From contig NZ_JARUBH010000009.1 in NCBI RefSeq assembly GCF_029626105.1, positions 1-64,000 of the forward strand: a stretch of DNA of 64,000 nucleotides. The letters are read 5' to 3'. Below the pieces are notes generated by a model. It was not told where the DNA came from. It made no database searches and worked only from the letters and a program-made list of their open reading frames with translations. Below are positions 22,772-31,319 of the stretch, piece by piece. The DNA comes from Solwaraspora sp. WMMD792. Lineage in GTDB: Bacteria; Actinomycetota; Actinomycetes; Mycobacteriales; Micromonosporaceae. The position numbers and the translations under genes are program-made. How positions within the stretch are numbered: the first letter of the stretch is position 1; each line of letters begins with the position of its first letter.

Positions 22772-24541
22772 TCAGAACACCGCCTTCCCCGCCCCCGCGC
22801 GTCGTACGCGCACCTTGCCGCTGTTGAGCGCCAGCCTCCGACCCATCCGGGCCCCGACCATGCACACCGCCAGGTCGACCAACTTGGTCGAGTCGCGGGT
22901 GATCTTCCCCAGGCTCACGCCCCACGGGTTCGGCCGCCGGCGGGCCGCGTGCACGTGCATCCGCAGCGCCGCCTTGCCGTCATGGGTGAGCGTGCCGTGC
23001 TCGTCGATGTCCGCCGCGCACTGCATCGCCGACTGGGTGAACAGCCGGTTCCGTTCGACCGCGCCCGGTGTCTTGATCCGCATGTCGAACAGCACCGAAT
23101 GACCGCGGGTGCCCGGGGTTGCCCAGACCGGCAGCTTGCGCCGGAAGTCCCGGTGCAGGCCGTCAATCATCTCCATCCAGTACAGCGACTCGTCCTCGTC
23201 GTCGCGGGCCGGCGACGGGTCGATCCCGCACCACACCACCCGGTACCGGTCGAACGCGGCCCGCACCGCCGCGTCGACCTCATGCCGGGGTGCCAGCCAG
23301 CCCTTCCCGCGATCGCCGTGCGGCCGCTGCCACACCCCCAACGTGATCACGTGCCCGTCGGAGATCCGGGCCCCCACCAGCCCGGTCGCGTCCGTACTTT
23401 TCGAGCAGTCCAGGAACAGGGCCAGCTGTTCCCGGTCGGCCACCACCAGGCCCGGCCGCGCCAACTCGTCGAACCGGCGCGGATCGATCCACGCGTCCTC
23501 CGCCGTCGCCAGACCCGACAGGTAGTAGCGGATGCTGTCCGCCTCCGACGTCGACGGGTCGAGCATCTCGTCGGACAACCGCTCCAGATCCGCCCACGGA
23601 GCGTCCATGTACGCGGCCCGCAGCCCGGCCATCCGCGACGCGTCGTCGTACAGGTCCGTCGTCGGCGGGGCCTCGATGCTGTCGTAGAGGATGTCGCGGC
23701 GTTTCGCCTGCCCGGACACCTGCTTCTGCCACGCCTCGTACGACCGTTCCGCCTCGGAGTCGCCGCCCTGCTGGTGAGCGTTCGTCATCTCACACAGCCG
23801 CGCCTGCAGATCCTTCGGCGACTTGCCGACGTTACGGCGGGCCACCGCCGCGACCTTGTGACCGCCGGAGCTTTCGGTCATGTGGTGCGACTCGTTGAGC
23901 AGCACGAACGTCGCCGGGTCACCTTCGGCGGTCTTCTCACTCGCGGTCAGGATCTCCAGCCGCCCACCCGACTCCTTCAGGATCGTGCGGGTCTCACCAC
24001 AGTCGATACCGAAGAAATCGCGTGTCTCCTGGCACAGCATCGCGTTCGCCACCCGAAGCACGTCCTTCGACTGCGCTTCGCTGTTGCTGGCGATCTGGAC
24101 CAGCGGCATCCGGTGCCGGACCCCGACCCACCGGCCGTCCCGGTTCACCAGCCGCGTCGGACCGATCAGCTCCGCATCGCACAGCGACGCCCCGAACGGG
24201 TCCTTGCCGGTGCCCTTGGCGCCCCTCTTGACCGCCCGCCGGTACAGCCACCGGCCCGTCCGCGGGTCGTACGCGTACCAGACGTGCATGTACCTGCGCT
24301 GACCCGGCGTGTACACCCAGCGGCGGCCGGTCTGGTGGTCGACCAGCCCCGGCACGCCGGTCCGGTCGTACGTCCGCCACTCCGCCCAGCCGATGATCTG
24401 CGGGCCGAGACTCGGCGGCAGATCCGCCAGGTCCTCCGGCCACGGCAACGTGCACCACGCCCCGGTCCCACGCCAGCGGTCCAGGTAGTACCCCGGCGGC
24501 AGCTCGACCAGGTCGTCAGTCAGCTCACCCGTAAAGGTCAC
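22772..24541 (-). CDS. Terminase large subunit
   Basis: The 589-aa product is the DNA packaging motor and nuclease. The ATPase half shows 'YTPGQRRYMHVWYAYDP', 'RAVKRGAKGTGKDPFGA' (Walker A-like) and 'ATFVLLNESHHMTESSGGHK' (Walker B with N-E-S-H). The nuclease half has 'LALFLDCSKSTDATGLVGA' with the first catalytic Asp and a late 'KLVDLAVCMVGARMG' region. It overlaps the small subunit by 17 nt. The Walker A lacks the classical GKT/S and has GKD, as in many actinophage terminases. Confidence 0.88.
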   Translation of the reverse strand: MTFTGELTDDLVELPPGYYLDRWRGTGAWCTLPWPEDLADLPPSLGPQIIGWAEWRTYDRTGVPGLVDHQTGRRWVYTPGQRRYMHVWYAYDPRTGRWLYRRAVKRGAKGTGKDPFGASLCDAELIGPTRLVNRDGRWVGVRHRMPLVQIASNSEAQSKDVLRVANAMLCQETRDFFGIDCGETRTILKESGGRLEILTASEKTAEGDPATFVLLNESHHMTESSGGHKVAAVARRNVGKSPKDLQARLCEMTNAHQQGGDSEAERSYEAWQKQVSGQAKRRDILYDSIEAPPTTDLYDDASRMAGLRAAYMDAPWADLERLSDEMLDPSTSEADSIRYYLSGLATAEDAWIDPRRFDELARPGLVVADREQLALFLDCSKSTDATGLVGARISDGHVITLGVWQRPHGDRGKGWLAPRHEVDAAVRAAFDRYRVVWCGIDPSPARDDEDESLYWMEMIDGLHRDFRRKLPVWATPGTRGHSVLFDMRIKTPGAVERNRLFTQSAMQCAADIDEHGTLTHDGKAALRMHVHAARRRPNPWGVSLGKITRDSTKLVDLAVCMVGARMGRRLALNSGKVRVRRAGAGKAVF

Positions 24542-25004
24542 GGTAGTCGTCGAGCTGGACGACGCCGGACTCGTCGCCCCCGCCGGCCGGCCCGGACGGC
24601 GGGTCGACGTACCGGATCCGCAGATCCCGCCGAGCGTTCAGCGTGGTGCCGAGCAGCTTCTCCCGGATCCGCAGCTCAGTCGCCGACGTCTCACCCGCCG
24701 CCCACCTCGCGTGCACCTCGGCCGTGTCGATCGCGAACTGCCAGTCCGACGACGTCCACAACCGGCAGTGCGGCATCGTCGACACCGTCTCCCACCACCG
24801 CCTGGTCGCGGCCGGCCACGACCCGCGCCGCGTCTCCCACGCCGGCGGCTTGTCGTCGACCTGGACCCGCACCATCCGCGTCGGCAGCGACGGACGGTCA
24901 CCGTCGTAGGGGAGGTCCGGCACCTCCACCCAGTCATGCACCGCCGGTACGCGGTGCCGCACCTGGCTACGATCCGTCTTCGGTTTCCGACCCGCAACGG
25001 CCAC
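24525..25004 (-). CDS. Terminase small subunit
   Basis: The 159-aa product starts at GTG 25004 (VAVAGRKPKTDRSQVRHR) after a GGGAGG site; the longer open frame upstream is not protein-like. The family pattern 'AGRKPK', 'DLPYDGDRPSLPT', 'ATRRWWETVSTMPHC' and 'ELRIREKLLGTTLNARRDLRIRY' matches P27-type small terminases. It lies between an HNH nuclease gene and the large subunit, an arrangement tied to cos packaging. The 56-nt gap upstream holds a TATAGA-like -10. Confidence 0.8.
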   Translation of the reverse strand: MAVAGRKPKTDRSQVRHRVPAVHDWVEVPDLPYDGDRPSLPTRMVRVQVDDKPPAWETRRGSWPAATRRWWETVSTMPHCRLWTSSDWQFAIDTAEVHARWAAGETSATELRIREKLLGTTLNARRDLRIRYVDPPSGPAGGGDESGVVQLDDYRDLYG

Positions 25005-25060
25005 GCTCAGCACCTCCCACCAGGGCAGATAGATTTGAGTTCTATACAGTGGCCGAGCCG

Positions 25061-25438
25061 CTAACCCCCACCGCTGAAGGCCCCCCGCCCCGGGGGGCAC
25101 CCCCCACCCCTACCGTCACCGTCAGTGACAATCAGGCCAGGATGGGCGCCTCGATCCGGCCGCCGCCTCGTCGGCCGCGCCGCGTTGCTCGCTGCCGCGC
25201 CCTGCTGCCCGGTCCGATGCGCGTGACACCGCGAGCACACCCCGCGAAGGTTGTGGTCGCCGTGATCCTCCGGGTCGCCGATGTGGTCGACCTCGGTGGA
25301 CTGTGCGCCCCTGCAATGCGTGCGCAACGTGCACGTGCGGTCGCGGCGCAGGATCCGCGGGACGATCCGGGTCCGCCACCCCCGGGGCAACGGGGCGGTA
25401 CGCCACTGGCTGGGGGTCTTGCGGGGGCGGGGATCCAT
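25061..25438 (-). CDS. HNH endonuclease beside the terminase
   Basis: The 125-aa product has 'RTRIVPRILRRDRTCTLRTHC', 'STEVDHIGDPEDHGDHNLRGVC' and 'SRCHAHRTGQQG'. Two CxxC-type pairs with D-H...N...H are the HNH core and its zinc ribbon. Small HNH nucleases next to terS are needed for cos cleavage in several phage groups, so the same role is inferred. The C-terminal 30 residues are Gly/Arg rich. Confidence 0.85.
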   Translation of the reverse strand: MDPRPRKTPSQWRTAPLPRGWRTRIVPRILRRDRTCTLRTHCRGAQSTEVDHIGDPEDHGDHNLRGVCSRCHAHRTGQQGAAASNAARPTRRRPDRGAHPGLIVTDGDGRGGGCPPGRGAFSGGG

Positions 25439-25508
25439 CACGCCGCACTTCCCGATCGTGGGCAGACTCCTGGCGCTGCACCAATGATGAGATTGGAACG
25501 CGATCTTG

Positions 25509-25811
25509 TCAAAGTGCCCTCCGTCGCCCTGGCCGGCCCGCGCGTCCGGTATGTGCCTCGACGTTCAACAACTGCTCAGCCTGATAGCCGTACACCCGGC
25601 CACGGCGTGCCGGCGGGTCGACGTGAGGGAACGCGGCCGCGTCGGGCGGGCAGGCCGGGCAGTCCGCCGGATCGGCACCGGCGACATGCCCGGCAGCACG
25701 GGACCTGCGCACCCAATCACCCAGGCAGTGGCGGGCCACCTGCAGCTGCAGCACGGCGTACGAGGTGGTCCACCACTGCCGGCCCTGCCCGTCGACGACC
25801 ACCCCGCTCAC
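25509..25811 (-). CDS. MerR-like winged-helix protein
   Basis: The 100-aa product starts at GTG 25811, overlapping the stop of the gene before it (GTGA). 'WTTSYAVLQLQVARHCLGDW' looks like a MerR/excisionase-type DNA-binding helix pair. It is followed by C-x2-C (CPAC) and a wing-like 'RRGRVYGYQAEQLLNVEAHT'. It might be a recombination directionality factor or a small regulator near the packaging genes; neither is proven. Confidence 0.55.
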   Translation of the reverse strand: MSGVVVDGQGRQWWTTSYAVLQLQVARHCLGDWVRRSRAAGHVAGADPADCPACPPDAAAFPHVDPPARRGRVYGYQAEQLLNVEAHTGRAGRPGRRRAL

Positions 25812-26614
25812 CGTACGGTCCGCCGATCCGACCAGCCGCCATGCCCGGCCGCCGCCGAACCGGTCACCGGCCGCCCTTGCCGGGCGACCCGGTCCGCGAT
25901 CGCCACCGCCTGCGCCAGCGTTGGCAGCTCCGCCCGAGTCCAGACGTGGGCGAGGCCCTGACGGCGGTCCCGCCGCAGACACCCGCACCCGGCACCCGCG
26001 CACCGGCAGGCCCGTCGGACACACGAGATGGTCCACAGCGACTTGTCCGCGCCCGGGTGGGCCAGCTGCAGCGACGGCGACCCGCAGGCCGGGCAGCGCC
26101 ACGCCACCGGCCGCACCGGCTCTGCCACCACCCCGGCCGCCTGCCGGGCGGACGCGACGGCGGTCGCCAGCTCGTCGACGAGCCAGCTGAGTCGTCGGCG
26201 GTCGCGTAGCTCGTCGACGACCGCCGGCCGGCCCGGCCCGGCCTCGTCGAGCCAGGACAGCACCTGGTCGACGTCGGGCCCGCCGACCCAGCTGGCGTGC
26301 TGCCAGGCGGCCACCCGGTGCGCGATGTCCAGCACCCGCCGGCGTACGGAGGCCTGCGCGTCGACCACCGTGACCGAGGCGGCCGCCGGCGACGGGGGCA
26401 GAGCCGACAGGCCACGGGAGATGTTCCACTGCCGGTACGCGCGATCCGCCCGGCCCTGCGCCTCCAGCCGCTCCGCCTGGGCGTCATCGACCGGCCGGCC
26501 CGGCCGGCGCTCCCGGCCCGGCTCGACCAGCAGGGCCAGCCACGAGTAGGCCTCCCGCAGCGCCTCGATCTGCCCGCGCACCGCGTCCGGCGTCGGGTCG
26601 GTCTGGTTAGCCAC
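25808..26614 (-). CDS. Zinc-ribbon early protein, unknown
   Basis: The 268-aa product is helical for ~150 residues (GQIEALREAYSWLALLVEPG ... RLSWLVDELATAVASARQAA). A zinc ribbon follows, 'WRCPACGSPSLQLAHPG' and 'CVRRACRCAGAGCGC', then 'ELPTLAQAVAIADRVARQGR', resembling a short HTH. Architecture of this kind is common in actinophage early regions, without known function. It overlaps both neighbours. Confidence 0.65.
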   Translation of the reverse strand: MANQTDPTPDAVRGQIEALREAYSWLALLVEPGRERRPGRPVDDAQAERLEAQGRADRAYRQWNISRGLSALPPSPAAASVTVVDAQASVRRRVLDIAHRVAAWQHASWVGGPDVDQVLSWLDEAGPGRPAVVDELRDRRRLSWLVDELATAVASARQAAGVVAEPVRPVAWRCPACGSPSLQLAHPGADKSLWTISCVRRACRCAGAGCGCLRRDRRQGLAHVWTRAELPTLAQAVAIADRVARQGRPVTGSAAAGHGGWSDRRTVR

Positions 26615-27764
26615 CGGTGGGTTCCTCTCCGGGCGGACGGGTGGGCACCGACCCGGCGGGCCAGCGGTAGTCCGGTGGGCCGGGGTCGGGGATCGCTGGG
26701 TGGTCGGCTGGTGGTGGTGCGGTTGGTCTGGCAGGTCCGCGGCTGCGTCGGTGGTAGATGTCCGGGTACTCCTGGGACCTCACTGGCTGGCCGGTCCAGG
26801 CTGCGGCGGGCGGGGGTGGCGGTGCTGATGAGCGCGGTGGCCCGCCCCGACCCAGCCCGGACCCTTCCGGGCGCTGTTCCCTCATCGGGCCGTCGCTGGT
26901 CGGTGCTGGTGTTGGGTGCAGTGGTGGCGTGTGATCGTCGTTCGCATCACTGTCGGGACCGGTGATCGGTTCGTCATCGCGATCACTGGTCGGTTTTTGT
27001 TCGTGTTCGTGGTTCGTCGTTGATTGGTCGCTGATCGGTCGGTGATCCGCCGGGGCGGCCGGGATGGCGCTGGCCGGCGGCGGGTCGAGCACGACGGGGC
27101 CGCGCGCGTGCCACGCGGCGGCCTCCTCCGGGGTGGGCGGGGGCAGCAGCACCATGTCCGCCTCGTCGGGCGTCCTGTGCCCCTTGGACTCGTTGCACCG
27201 GCCACACGCCACGACGAGGTTGCGTCCCTCGGGGCCGGCCGGCGCGTCTGGGTCGACGTGGTCGTACTGCAGACGCTTGCGTGCGTCCTTCGCGCGGCCG
27301 CTCTTGGGGTTAAGTGGCCCGCTGTGGCAGAAGCGGCAGCAGCCGCCGTCGCGGCCGTACACCAGTGCCTTCAGCCTGCTGTCGCGCAAATCAGCCTTCT
27401 GCGCGCGGTTGCGGTTGTACTCCTTGCGCGACGGGTTCCGCTTTGAGAACGCATGGACGCGGTAGGCGTAGCCGTCGATCCACACGCCGTCGCCGAGGCA
27501 CTCGCACTCATCACCACGCCGGTGGAGCAAGGGCGGCCGGTCCAGCACCGCCGTCGCCAGCAGCGCCAGGACCTTGGGCCGGCCCCGGCACTGAGTCAAC
27601 GCGGCCTGCTCGGTGAGGTAGCCGTCCGCGAGCACGCCGGCGGTCGTGCTCTTGCATCGGACGTACGCGGACTGCAGCCGGTCCGCCATGTCGACGTTCC
27701 CTGCGCTGAGCACATCCCACACCGGCCAGTTCGGGAAGGCGTCGTCTTCGAGCCAGTAGGGCAT
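26607..27764 (-). CDS. HNH endonuclease-domain protein with long disordered tail
   Basis: The 385-aa product starts at ATG 27764. The N-terminal ~70 residues (MPYWLEDDAFPNWPVWDVLS, 'LQSAYVRCKSTTAGVLADGYLT') are a conserved helical domain seen in actinophage early proteins. The HNH domain spans ~130-200: 'VYGRDGGCCRFCHSG', 'YDHVDPDAPAGPEGRNLVVACGRCNESKG'. The last ~180 residues are Pro/Ser/Asp-rich and probably unstructured. Its first gene position after a terminator suggests its own promoter. Function in recombination or replication is a guess. Confidence 0.7.
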   Translation of the reverse strand: MPYWLEDDAFPNWPVWDVLSAGNVDMADRLQSAYVRCKSTTAGVLADGYLTEQAALTQCRGRPKVLALLATAVLDRPPLLHRRGDECECLGDGVWIDGYAYRVHAFSKRNPSRKEYNRNRAQKADLRDSRLKALVYGRDGGCCRFCHSGPLNPKSGRAKDARKRLQYDHVDPDAPAGPEGRNLVVACGRCNESKGHRTPDEADMVLLPPPTPEEAAAWHARGPVVLDPPPASAIPAAPADHRPISDQSTTNHEHEQKPTSDRDDEPITGPDSDANDDHTPPLHPTPAPTSDGPMREQRPEGSGLGRGGPPRSSAPPPPPAAAWTGQPVRSQEYPDIYHRRSRGPARPTAPPPADHPAIPDPGPPDYRWPAGSVPTRPPGEEPTGG

Positions 27765-27818
27765 TACCGCCCCCCGTAGATGATCATCAACGTCTATGGA
27801 TTCCTGTGGATGCGATGC

Positions 27819-27849
27819 GGCCCGGCCCGCCGTTTCGGCAGGCCGGGCC
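27819..27849 (-). terminator. Terminator after the first early operon segment
   Basis: GGCCCGGCC (27819-27827) pairs with GGCCGGGCC (27841-27849). Inside, GCC/GGC adds three more pairs around a GTTTC loop, with one mismatch between the two stem parts. It lies 34 nt beyond the stop of the gene ending at 27883 and before the HNH gene, so it may separate two transcription units on the minus strand. Confidence 0.6.
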
Positions 27850-27882
27850 ACGGAGAACAGCAGCTGGGCAAGGGCGATGGAC

Positions 27883-28203
27883 TCAGTCGGGCGGCGGGTC
27901 GTCGGCAGACGCCTCGGCCAGTTGCCGCCGCCAGCCCTCGGCCACGGCGAGCAGCAGGAACGGCCCGCCAAGTTGCCCGCCGCACCTGTCGAGGATCTGC
28001 TGGCATAGCCGGATAAGGGCGGTCCGCTGCTCAGTCAGGCGGGCGACCTGCGCGCGCAGCGCCTCCACCTCGTTGGCGGCGGCCGCCGTGCCGGGCATCA
28101 CCGGCACCGGCACGCCGACCCGGCGGAGCGCCTGAACGGCGTCGCAGGCGAGGCGGCCGAGCTCGGCCCGGACCGCCGCCTCCACATCCTGCTGACTCGT
28201 CAC
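27883..28203 (-). CDS. Early coiled-coil protein, unknown
   Basis: The 106-aa product is helical and charged, with 'VEALRAQVARLTEQRTALIRLC' as a likely coiled coil and 'LLLAVAEGWRRQLAEASADD' near the end. It is unrecognised and contains no nucleic-acid motif. It is last in the early run before the hairpin at 27819. Confidence 0.6.
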   Translation of the reverse strand: MTSQQDVEAAVRAELGRLACDAVQALRRVGVPVPVMPGTAAAANEVEALRAQVARLTEQRTALIRLCQQILDRCGGQLGGPFLLLAVAEGWRRQLAEASADDPPPD

Positions 28204-28512
28204 TCAGCCCACTCCCGTCTCGATGTCGTCCAGTCGCACCGGCTGCGCGCCGGCGCAGGCCTCGCACAGCGAGCCCGGCTCGCCGACGTGCGGCCGGTAG
28301 CAGCCCGCGCAGGACACCAGTTCGTCCAGCACCGGCGGCCGGGCCGGCCGAGGCCCGGCGGTCGCCTGCGGTGGGTCCGGGACCGGTTCGCCGGCGAGCG
28401 CCCGCCGCACCAGCGCGGCACCACGGTGGGCACGCTCGGCGGCCTCGGCCGGTGTCCGGGCCCGCCGGGCGGCCAAGTCCTGCTGCACACGCCGGAGGTC
28501 GCGGTTACGCAC
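28204..28512 (-). CDS. Zinc-ribbon early protein
   Basis: The 102-aa product has a basic helical N-terminus (RDLRRVQQDLAARRARTP) and a two-CxxC ribbon near the C-terminus, 'CAGCYRPHVGEPGSLCEACAG'. It probably binds zinc. It overlaps the previous gene by 8 nt. Function unknown. Confidence 0.6.
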   Translation of the reverse strand: MRNRDLRRVQQDLAARRARTPAEAAERAHRGAALVRRALAGEPVPDPPQATAGPRPARPPVLDELVSCAGCYRPHVGEPGSLCEACAGAQPVRLDDIETGVG

Positions 28513-28732
28513 CGCCGCCTCCGGTCAGGTGGTAGCGGCCGTGCCAGGAGTACCGGCCCTTGCTGATGAGCTGCGGATCGACCGGTGCTGGCTTGCCAGC
28601 CTTGGTGGTCGGCACGACGAGGAGGCCGATCAGCCCTAGGTGGTCGCGGACCCTGATGAGGTGGTCCCACGTGCTGTGCACCCAGACCTCAGTCCCCAGC
28701 TCCTGTCGCGCGGGCTTGGTCGGGTCACCCAT
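28505..28732 (-). CDS. Small early protein, unknown
   Basis: The 75-aa product has 'ELGTEVWVHSTWDHLIRVRDHL' then 'LLVVPTTKAGKPAPVDPQ' and 'GRYSWHGRYHLT'. Beta-rich, no recognised family. It overlaps both neighbouring genes by 8 nt, consistent with coupled translation. Confidence 0.55.
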   Translation of the reverse strand: MGDPTKPARQELGTEVWVHSTWDHLIRVRDHLGLIGLLVVPTTKAGKPAPVDPQLISKGRYSWHGRYHLTGGGGA

Positions 28733-29120
28733 CGGTCACCTGCGTCAGCAGGATCTGCGCGACCCGGGCAGCGCGGTCACACGCCGTCGCCCAGCGCCAC
28801 GCGTGGCCGGTGACGGTGTGCTCGTCGCCGGACGGAGTGATCACCGTGGCGTGCCACCGCCAGCGCCGGCCGAGCCAACCCGCGCGCTCGACGCCCGTCG
28901 ACGCCACGGCGGCCGCCGGCGACGCTGGCGCCGGTTCGGCGACGGCCGGCCGGGCCACCGGCTTGACGGGGGCGGGCCGGACCGGTGCCGGCGTCCGGAG
29001 GGCGGGCCGCCGGGCCTGGCCGAGTGACCTGCGGACGTCGTCCGGGTAGACGGCCTGACCCGGCCGGGCAGCCATCGCGGCCCGGTACGCCGTCTCGAAC
29101 TCGTCATCCTCAATCGGCAT
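28725..29120 (-). CDS. Early protein with linker and compact C-terminal domain
   Basis: The 131-aa product starts at ATG 29120 (MPIEDDEFETAYRAAMAARP). A Pro/Ala-rich linker leads to a C-terminal ~50-residue part: 'GRRWRWHATVITPSGDEHTV', 'AWRWATACDRAARVAQILL'. The last part resembles a small beta-hairpin plus helix. Longer in-frame sequence upstream overlaps another gene and is rejected. Function unknown. Confidence 0.6.
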   Translation of the reverse strand: MPIEDDEFETAYRAAMAARPGQAVYPDDVRRSLGQARRPALRTPAPVRPAPVKPVARPAVAEPAPASPAAAVASTGVERAGWLGRRWRWHATVITPSGDEHTVTGHAWRWATACDRAARVAQILLTQVTDG

Positions 29121-29343
29121 CTCGTTCTCCCAAGATCGCGGCGTCCCGAGCCGCCGCAGCGGCGGCGAGGACCGGGGACACCGGGGTGGTTGGCAGGGTG
29201 ATCGGGTGGTGCGCGTCGCCCGGCTCGCCGAGCAGCCCGCACACGACACAGACCCGGCGGCCACGGTGGTCCGCCGGCAGATCTCGTGTGGCCTGGTGGA
29301 GGTGCGGCGGTACCCGCGACCGGGCCGGGGTGCGGCGGGTCAC
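29110..29343 (-). CDS. Small zinc-finger early protein
   Basis: The 77-aa product starts at GTG 29343, overlapping the previous stop (GTGA). The core 'RVCVVCGLLGEPGDAHH' has a C-x2-C and paired histidines that could hold zinc. An alanine-rich helix follows (SPVLAAAAAARDAAILG). No family recognised. Confidence 0.55.
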   Translation of the reverse strand: MTRRTPARSRVPPHLHQATRDLPADHRGRRVCVVCGLLGEPGDAHHPITLPTTPVSPVLAAAAAARDAAILGERDAD

Positions 29344-29606
29344 CGGGATGCCTCCTCGATGACGCCGGCCGGGTCGACGAGCGTTGGTCCGTCGTGGCCG
29401 GCGTCGCGGCCGCCACGCACCCGCACCGGGTCGGGGAGCACCGAGGCGGCCGCCGCCTGTTCCTGGCGGCGGGCCTCGGCCCGCCGGCGCCGCCAGCACA
29501 GCGATCCGACCCGACGCGCCCGCGCTTTGGGGTCGGTGAGCGGCGTCGCGCAGTCCAGGCACAGCACCGGAGGCAGGTCCGGCCGGGCCGGCGGGCGCGC
29601 GGTCAC
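29340..29606 (-). CDS. Zinc-finger early protein, DUF6011-like
   Basis: The 88-aa product has 'VLCLDCATPLTDPKARARRV' followed by GSLCW, a C-x2-C...S-x-x-C pattern like the small zinc proteins common in actinobacterial and phage genomes. It ends in an acidic tail. GTGA/ATGA overlaps join it to both neighbours. Confidence 0.6.
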   Translation of the reverse strand: MTARPPARPDLPPVLCLDCATPLTDPKARARRVGSLCWRRRRAEARRQEQAAAASVLPDPVRVRGGRDAGHDGPTLVDPAGVIEEASR

Positions 29607-30094
29607 GCCAGTCCCTGGGCTCTGAGCCGCAGCATCCGGTCCGCCTCGGCCGTCAGCAGGGCGGCGGCACGCACGAGGTCGGCGACGCGGTCACCGTGCT
29701 CCGGATAGCCATCGACGTACGGCCAGTCGAGCCAGGTCGACTCCGGATCGGCCCACCAGCACGCCATCTGCCACAGCTGGCCGGACGTGCGCTGGTCATC
29801 GTGGACGGCGTCGTACCGCTTGCGTTCGATCTGCCGGAGCCGTTCCTCCGCGACGCGCAGCAGGGCCGGCGACTGGCAGGACCGGGGCGCGGCCTCCGGC
29901 ACCATCCGGGCCCGCAGCACATCGCGGACCCGACCAGCGGCGGCGACCGCCCGCGACCAGCGGCTCTCACCCGCTGCTGCGGCGTCCGCCGACTCGATCG
30001 CGGCCGCCAGGTCGACCAGCAACTCCGGTGACTCGAGCGCCGTCCGGGTCTCCGGCGGCACCCGCCACAGCGCCGGCTGGGTCTGCCCGGTCAC
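29603..30094 (-). CDS. Early protein, unknown
   Basis: The 163-aa product starts at GTG 30094 overlapping the previous stop. The second half, 'LRVAEERLRQIERKRYDAVHD', 'GQLWQMACWWADPESTWLDWP' and 'DRVADLVRAAALLTAEADRML', resembles a family of phage proteins with an R-Q-I-x-x-E-x-Y/W-D-x-x-H-D pattern (often annotated only as hypothetical, some near nucleotide metabolism). Catalytic role unknown. Confidence 0.6.
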   Translation of the reverse strand: MTGQTQPALWRVPPETRTALESPELLVDLAAAIESADAAAAGESRWSRAVAAAGRVRDVLRARMVPEAAPRSCQSPALLRVAEERLRQIERKRYDAVHDDQRTSGQLWQMACWWADPESTWLDWPYVDGYPEHGDRVADLVRAAALLTAEADRMLRLRAQGLA

Positions 30095-31008
30095 TGGCTG
30101 ACTCCCCGAACCGGTGAGGCGGCCATCCGGCGCAGCGTGTCGACGATCCAGTCGACTTCCTCCACCGGGCCGCCCGGCGGCCGCGACTGGTCGACCACGC
30201 CGGCCGACCCGATGTGTCCGCACCACTGGCTGTACTGGTGGCTCATCGCCCGCAGACGCGGCAGGTAGATCAGCCGCGTCCCCGGCCGGGGTGGCTGGAC
30301 TCCGGCGTCCCGCAGGTCCCAGTCCAGGGCGGAGACCTCCCACTCCGACCAGGCCACGACCCGCCGACCGGTCACCCAGGCCGCCACGCCCGGCGCGGCG
30401 GCCTCGACGAGCCGGCCGCCGGCCGGCAGGTCCCGCTTGCGTTTCGGCCGCCGGTCCGGGATCAACGTGATGTGCAGCCGGTCCACCGCCGGATCGGCGA
30501 GCGACACGACGACGAGTTCGGCGACGGCGGTCCGCTTCACCGTCTGCCCCGGCCCGGCGGGGGCCAGGTCGATCGACCGGGTCGCCACCACCATGGCGGT
30601 CGGGTCAGCGAGTGCCTCGGCGGCCCAGGCGGAGGCCTCGGACCGCTGCTGGGCGCGCCAGGCGCGGACTTGGTCGTAGCGGTCCTCGGCGTCGCAGGCC
30701 GGGCACCGGTGCGCGCCACGGCCGTTCGACGGCAGCGGCCCGCCGGCGTCCCACCCGCACACCTCGCAGTGCCGGGGGTAGACGCGGCTGGCCTCGGCCG
30801 CCGCCCGCTGCCGGGCGGTCAGCGGCCGCATCGCCACGGTGTCGGCGACCGTGAACAGGTGCGTGGTGTCCTTGCCGCGGCTGTAGCGGAGGATGCCGGC
30901 CGGGGCCTGGTCGGGTGCGGGCTTGCGGCGCATCCGGCGCAGCATCGTCACCGTGGCCAGGCCGTCCGGGATCTCCCGCACGCCGTACACCGGCAGGTTG
31001 GCCGTCAT
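30091..31008 (-). CDS. DnaQ-like exonuclease-fold protein, probably inactive
   Basis: The 305-aa product starts at ATG 31008. A zinc knuckle sits at ~95-125: 'HCEVCGWDAGG' and 'HRCPACDAEDRYDQVRAW'. The following segment 'AAEALADPTAMVVATRSIDL' aligns in spacing with the first motif of RNase T/DnaQ 3'-5' exonucleases (normally V-x-D-x-E-T-T). Here the catalytic D and E are replaced by A and R. Later 'GRRVVAWSEWEVSALDWDL' corresponds to the second motif, normally N-x-x-F-D. So the fold may be kept without catalysis. This is a pattern judgement, not an alignment result. Confidence 0.55.
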   Translation of the reverse strand: MTANLPVYGVREIPDGLATVTMLRRMRRKPAPDQAPAGILRYSRGKDTTHLFTVADTVAMRPLTARQRAAAEASRVYPRHCEVCGWDAGGPLPSNGRGAHRCPACDAEDRYDQVRAWRAQQRSEASAWAAEALADPTAMVVATRSIDLAPAGPGQTVKRTAVAELVVVSLADPAVDRLHITLIPDRRPKRKRDLPAGGRLVEAAAPGVAAWVTGRRVVAWSEWEVSALDWDLRDAGVQPPRPGTRLIYLPRLRAMSHQYSQWCGHIGSAGVVDQSRPPGGPVEEVDWIVDTLRRMAASPVRGVSQ

Positions 31009-31319
31009 CGGCTCACCTCTGTCTGTGTCTGGGGTGATGGCCAGCAGTGCGGGCACCAGGCCGCGCGGTAGCGCTCGGCGACCACGGCGGCCGCGAGCAC
31101 CTGGCCCTGCTCCCGCTCGGCGGAGCTGACGAACCGGCCGCACACCGTCCGGCGCTGCTTGTCGTCGGTCGTCGGCCGGATCTTGTGGGCGGTGACACCG
31201 GCACGGGCGACCGCGATCCACACCTGTGCGCGTGCGCCGGCCGCGCCGGCGAGCTCCGCCGGTGGGGCCGGGGCCCGGGTGGCCGCACGGCGCGGCCACC
31301 CGGGCGTACCGGCGGTCAC
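31005..31319 (-). CDS. Early protein with C-terminal CPHC, unknown
   Basis: The 104-aa product starts at GTG 31319 (GTGA overlap) and ends in an ATGA overlap with the next gene. Central 'GARAQVWIAVARAGVTAHKI' and 'REQGQVLAAAVVAERYRAAW' precede 'CPHCWP', a possible redox or metal motif. Family not recognised. Confidence 0.5.
   Translation of the reverse strand: MTAGTPGWPRRAATRAPAPPAELAGAAGARAQVWIAVARAGVTAHKIRPTTDDKQRRTVCGRFVSSAEREQGQVLAAAVVAERYRAAWCPHCWPSPQTQTEVSR

Noticed and set aside
20798-26209. Very long plus-strand open frame (about 1,800 codons) across portal, terminase and HNH genes
   Set aside because: Composition is Arg/Pro/His-rich without domains, and it is antisense to genes with clear families. 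It is a high-GC shadow.
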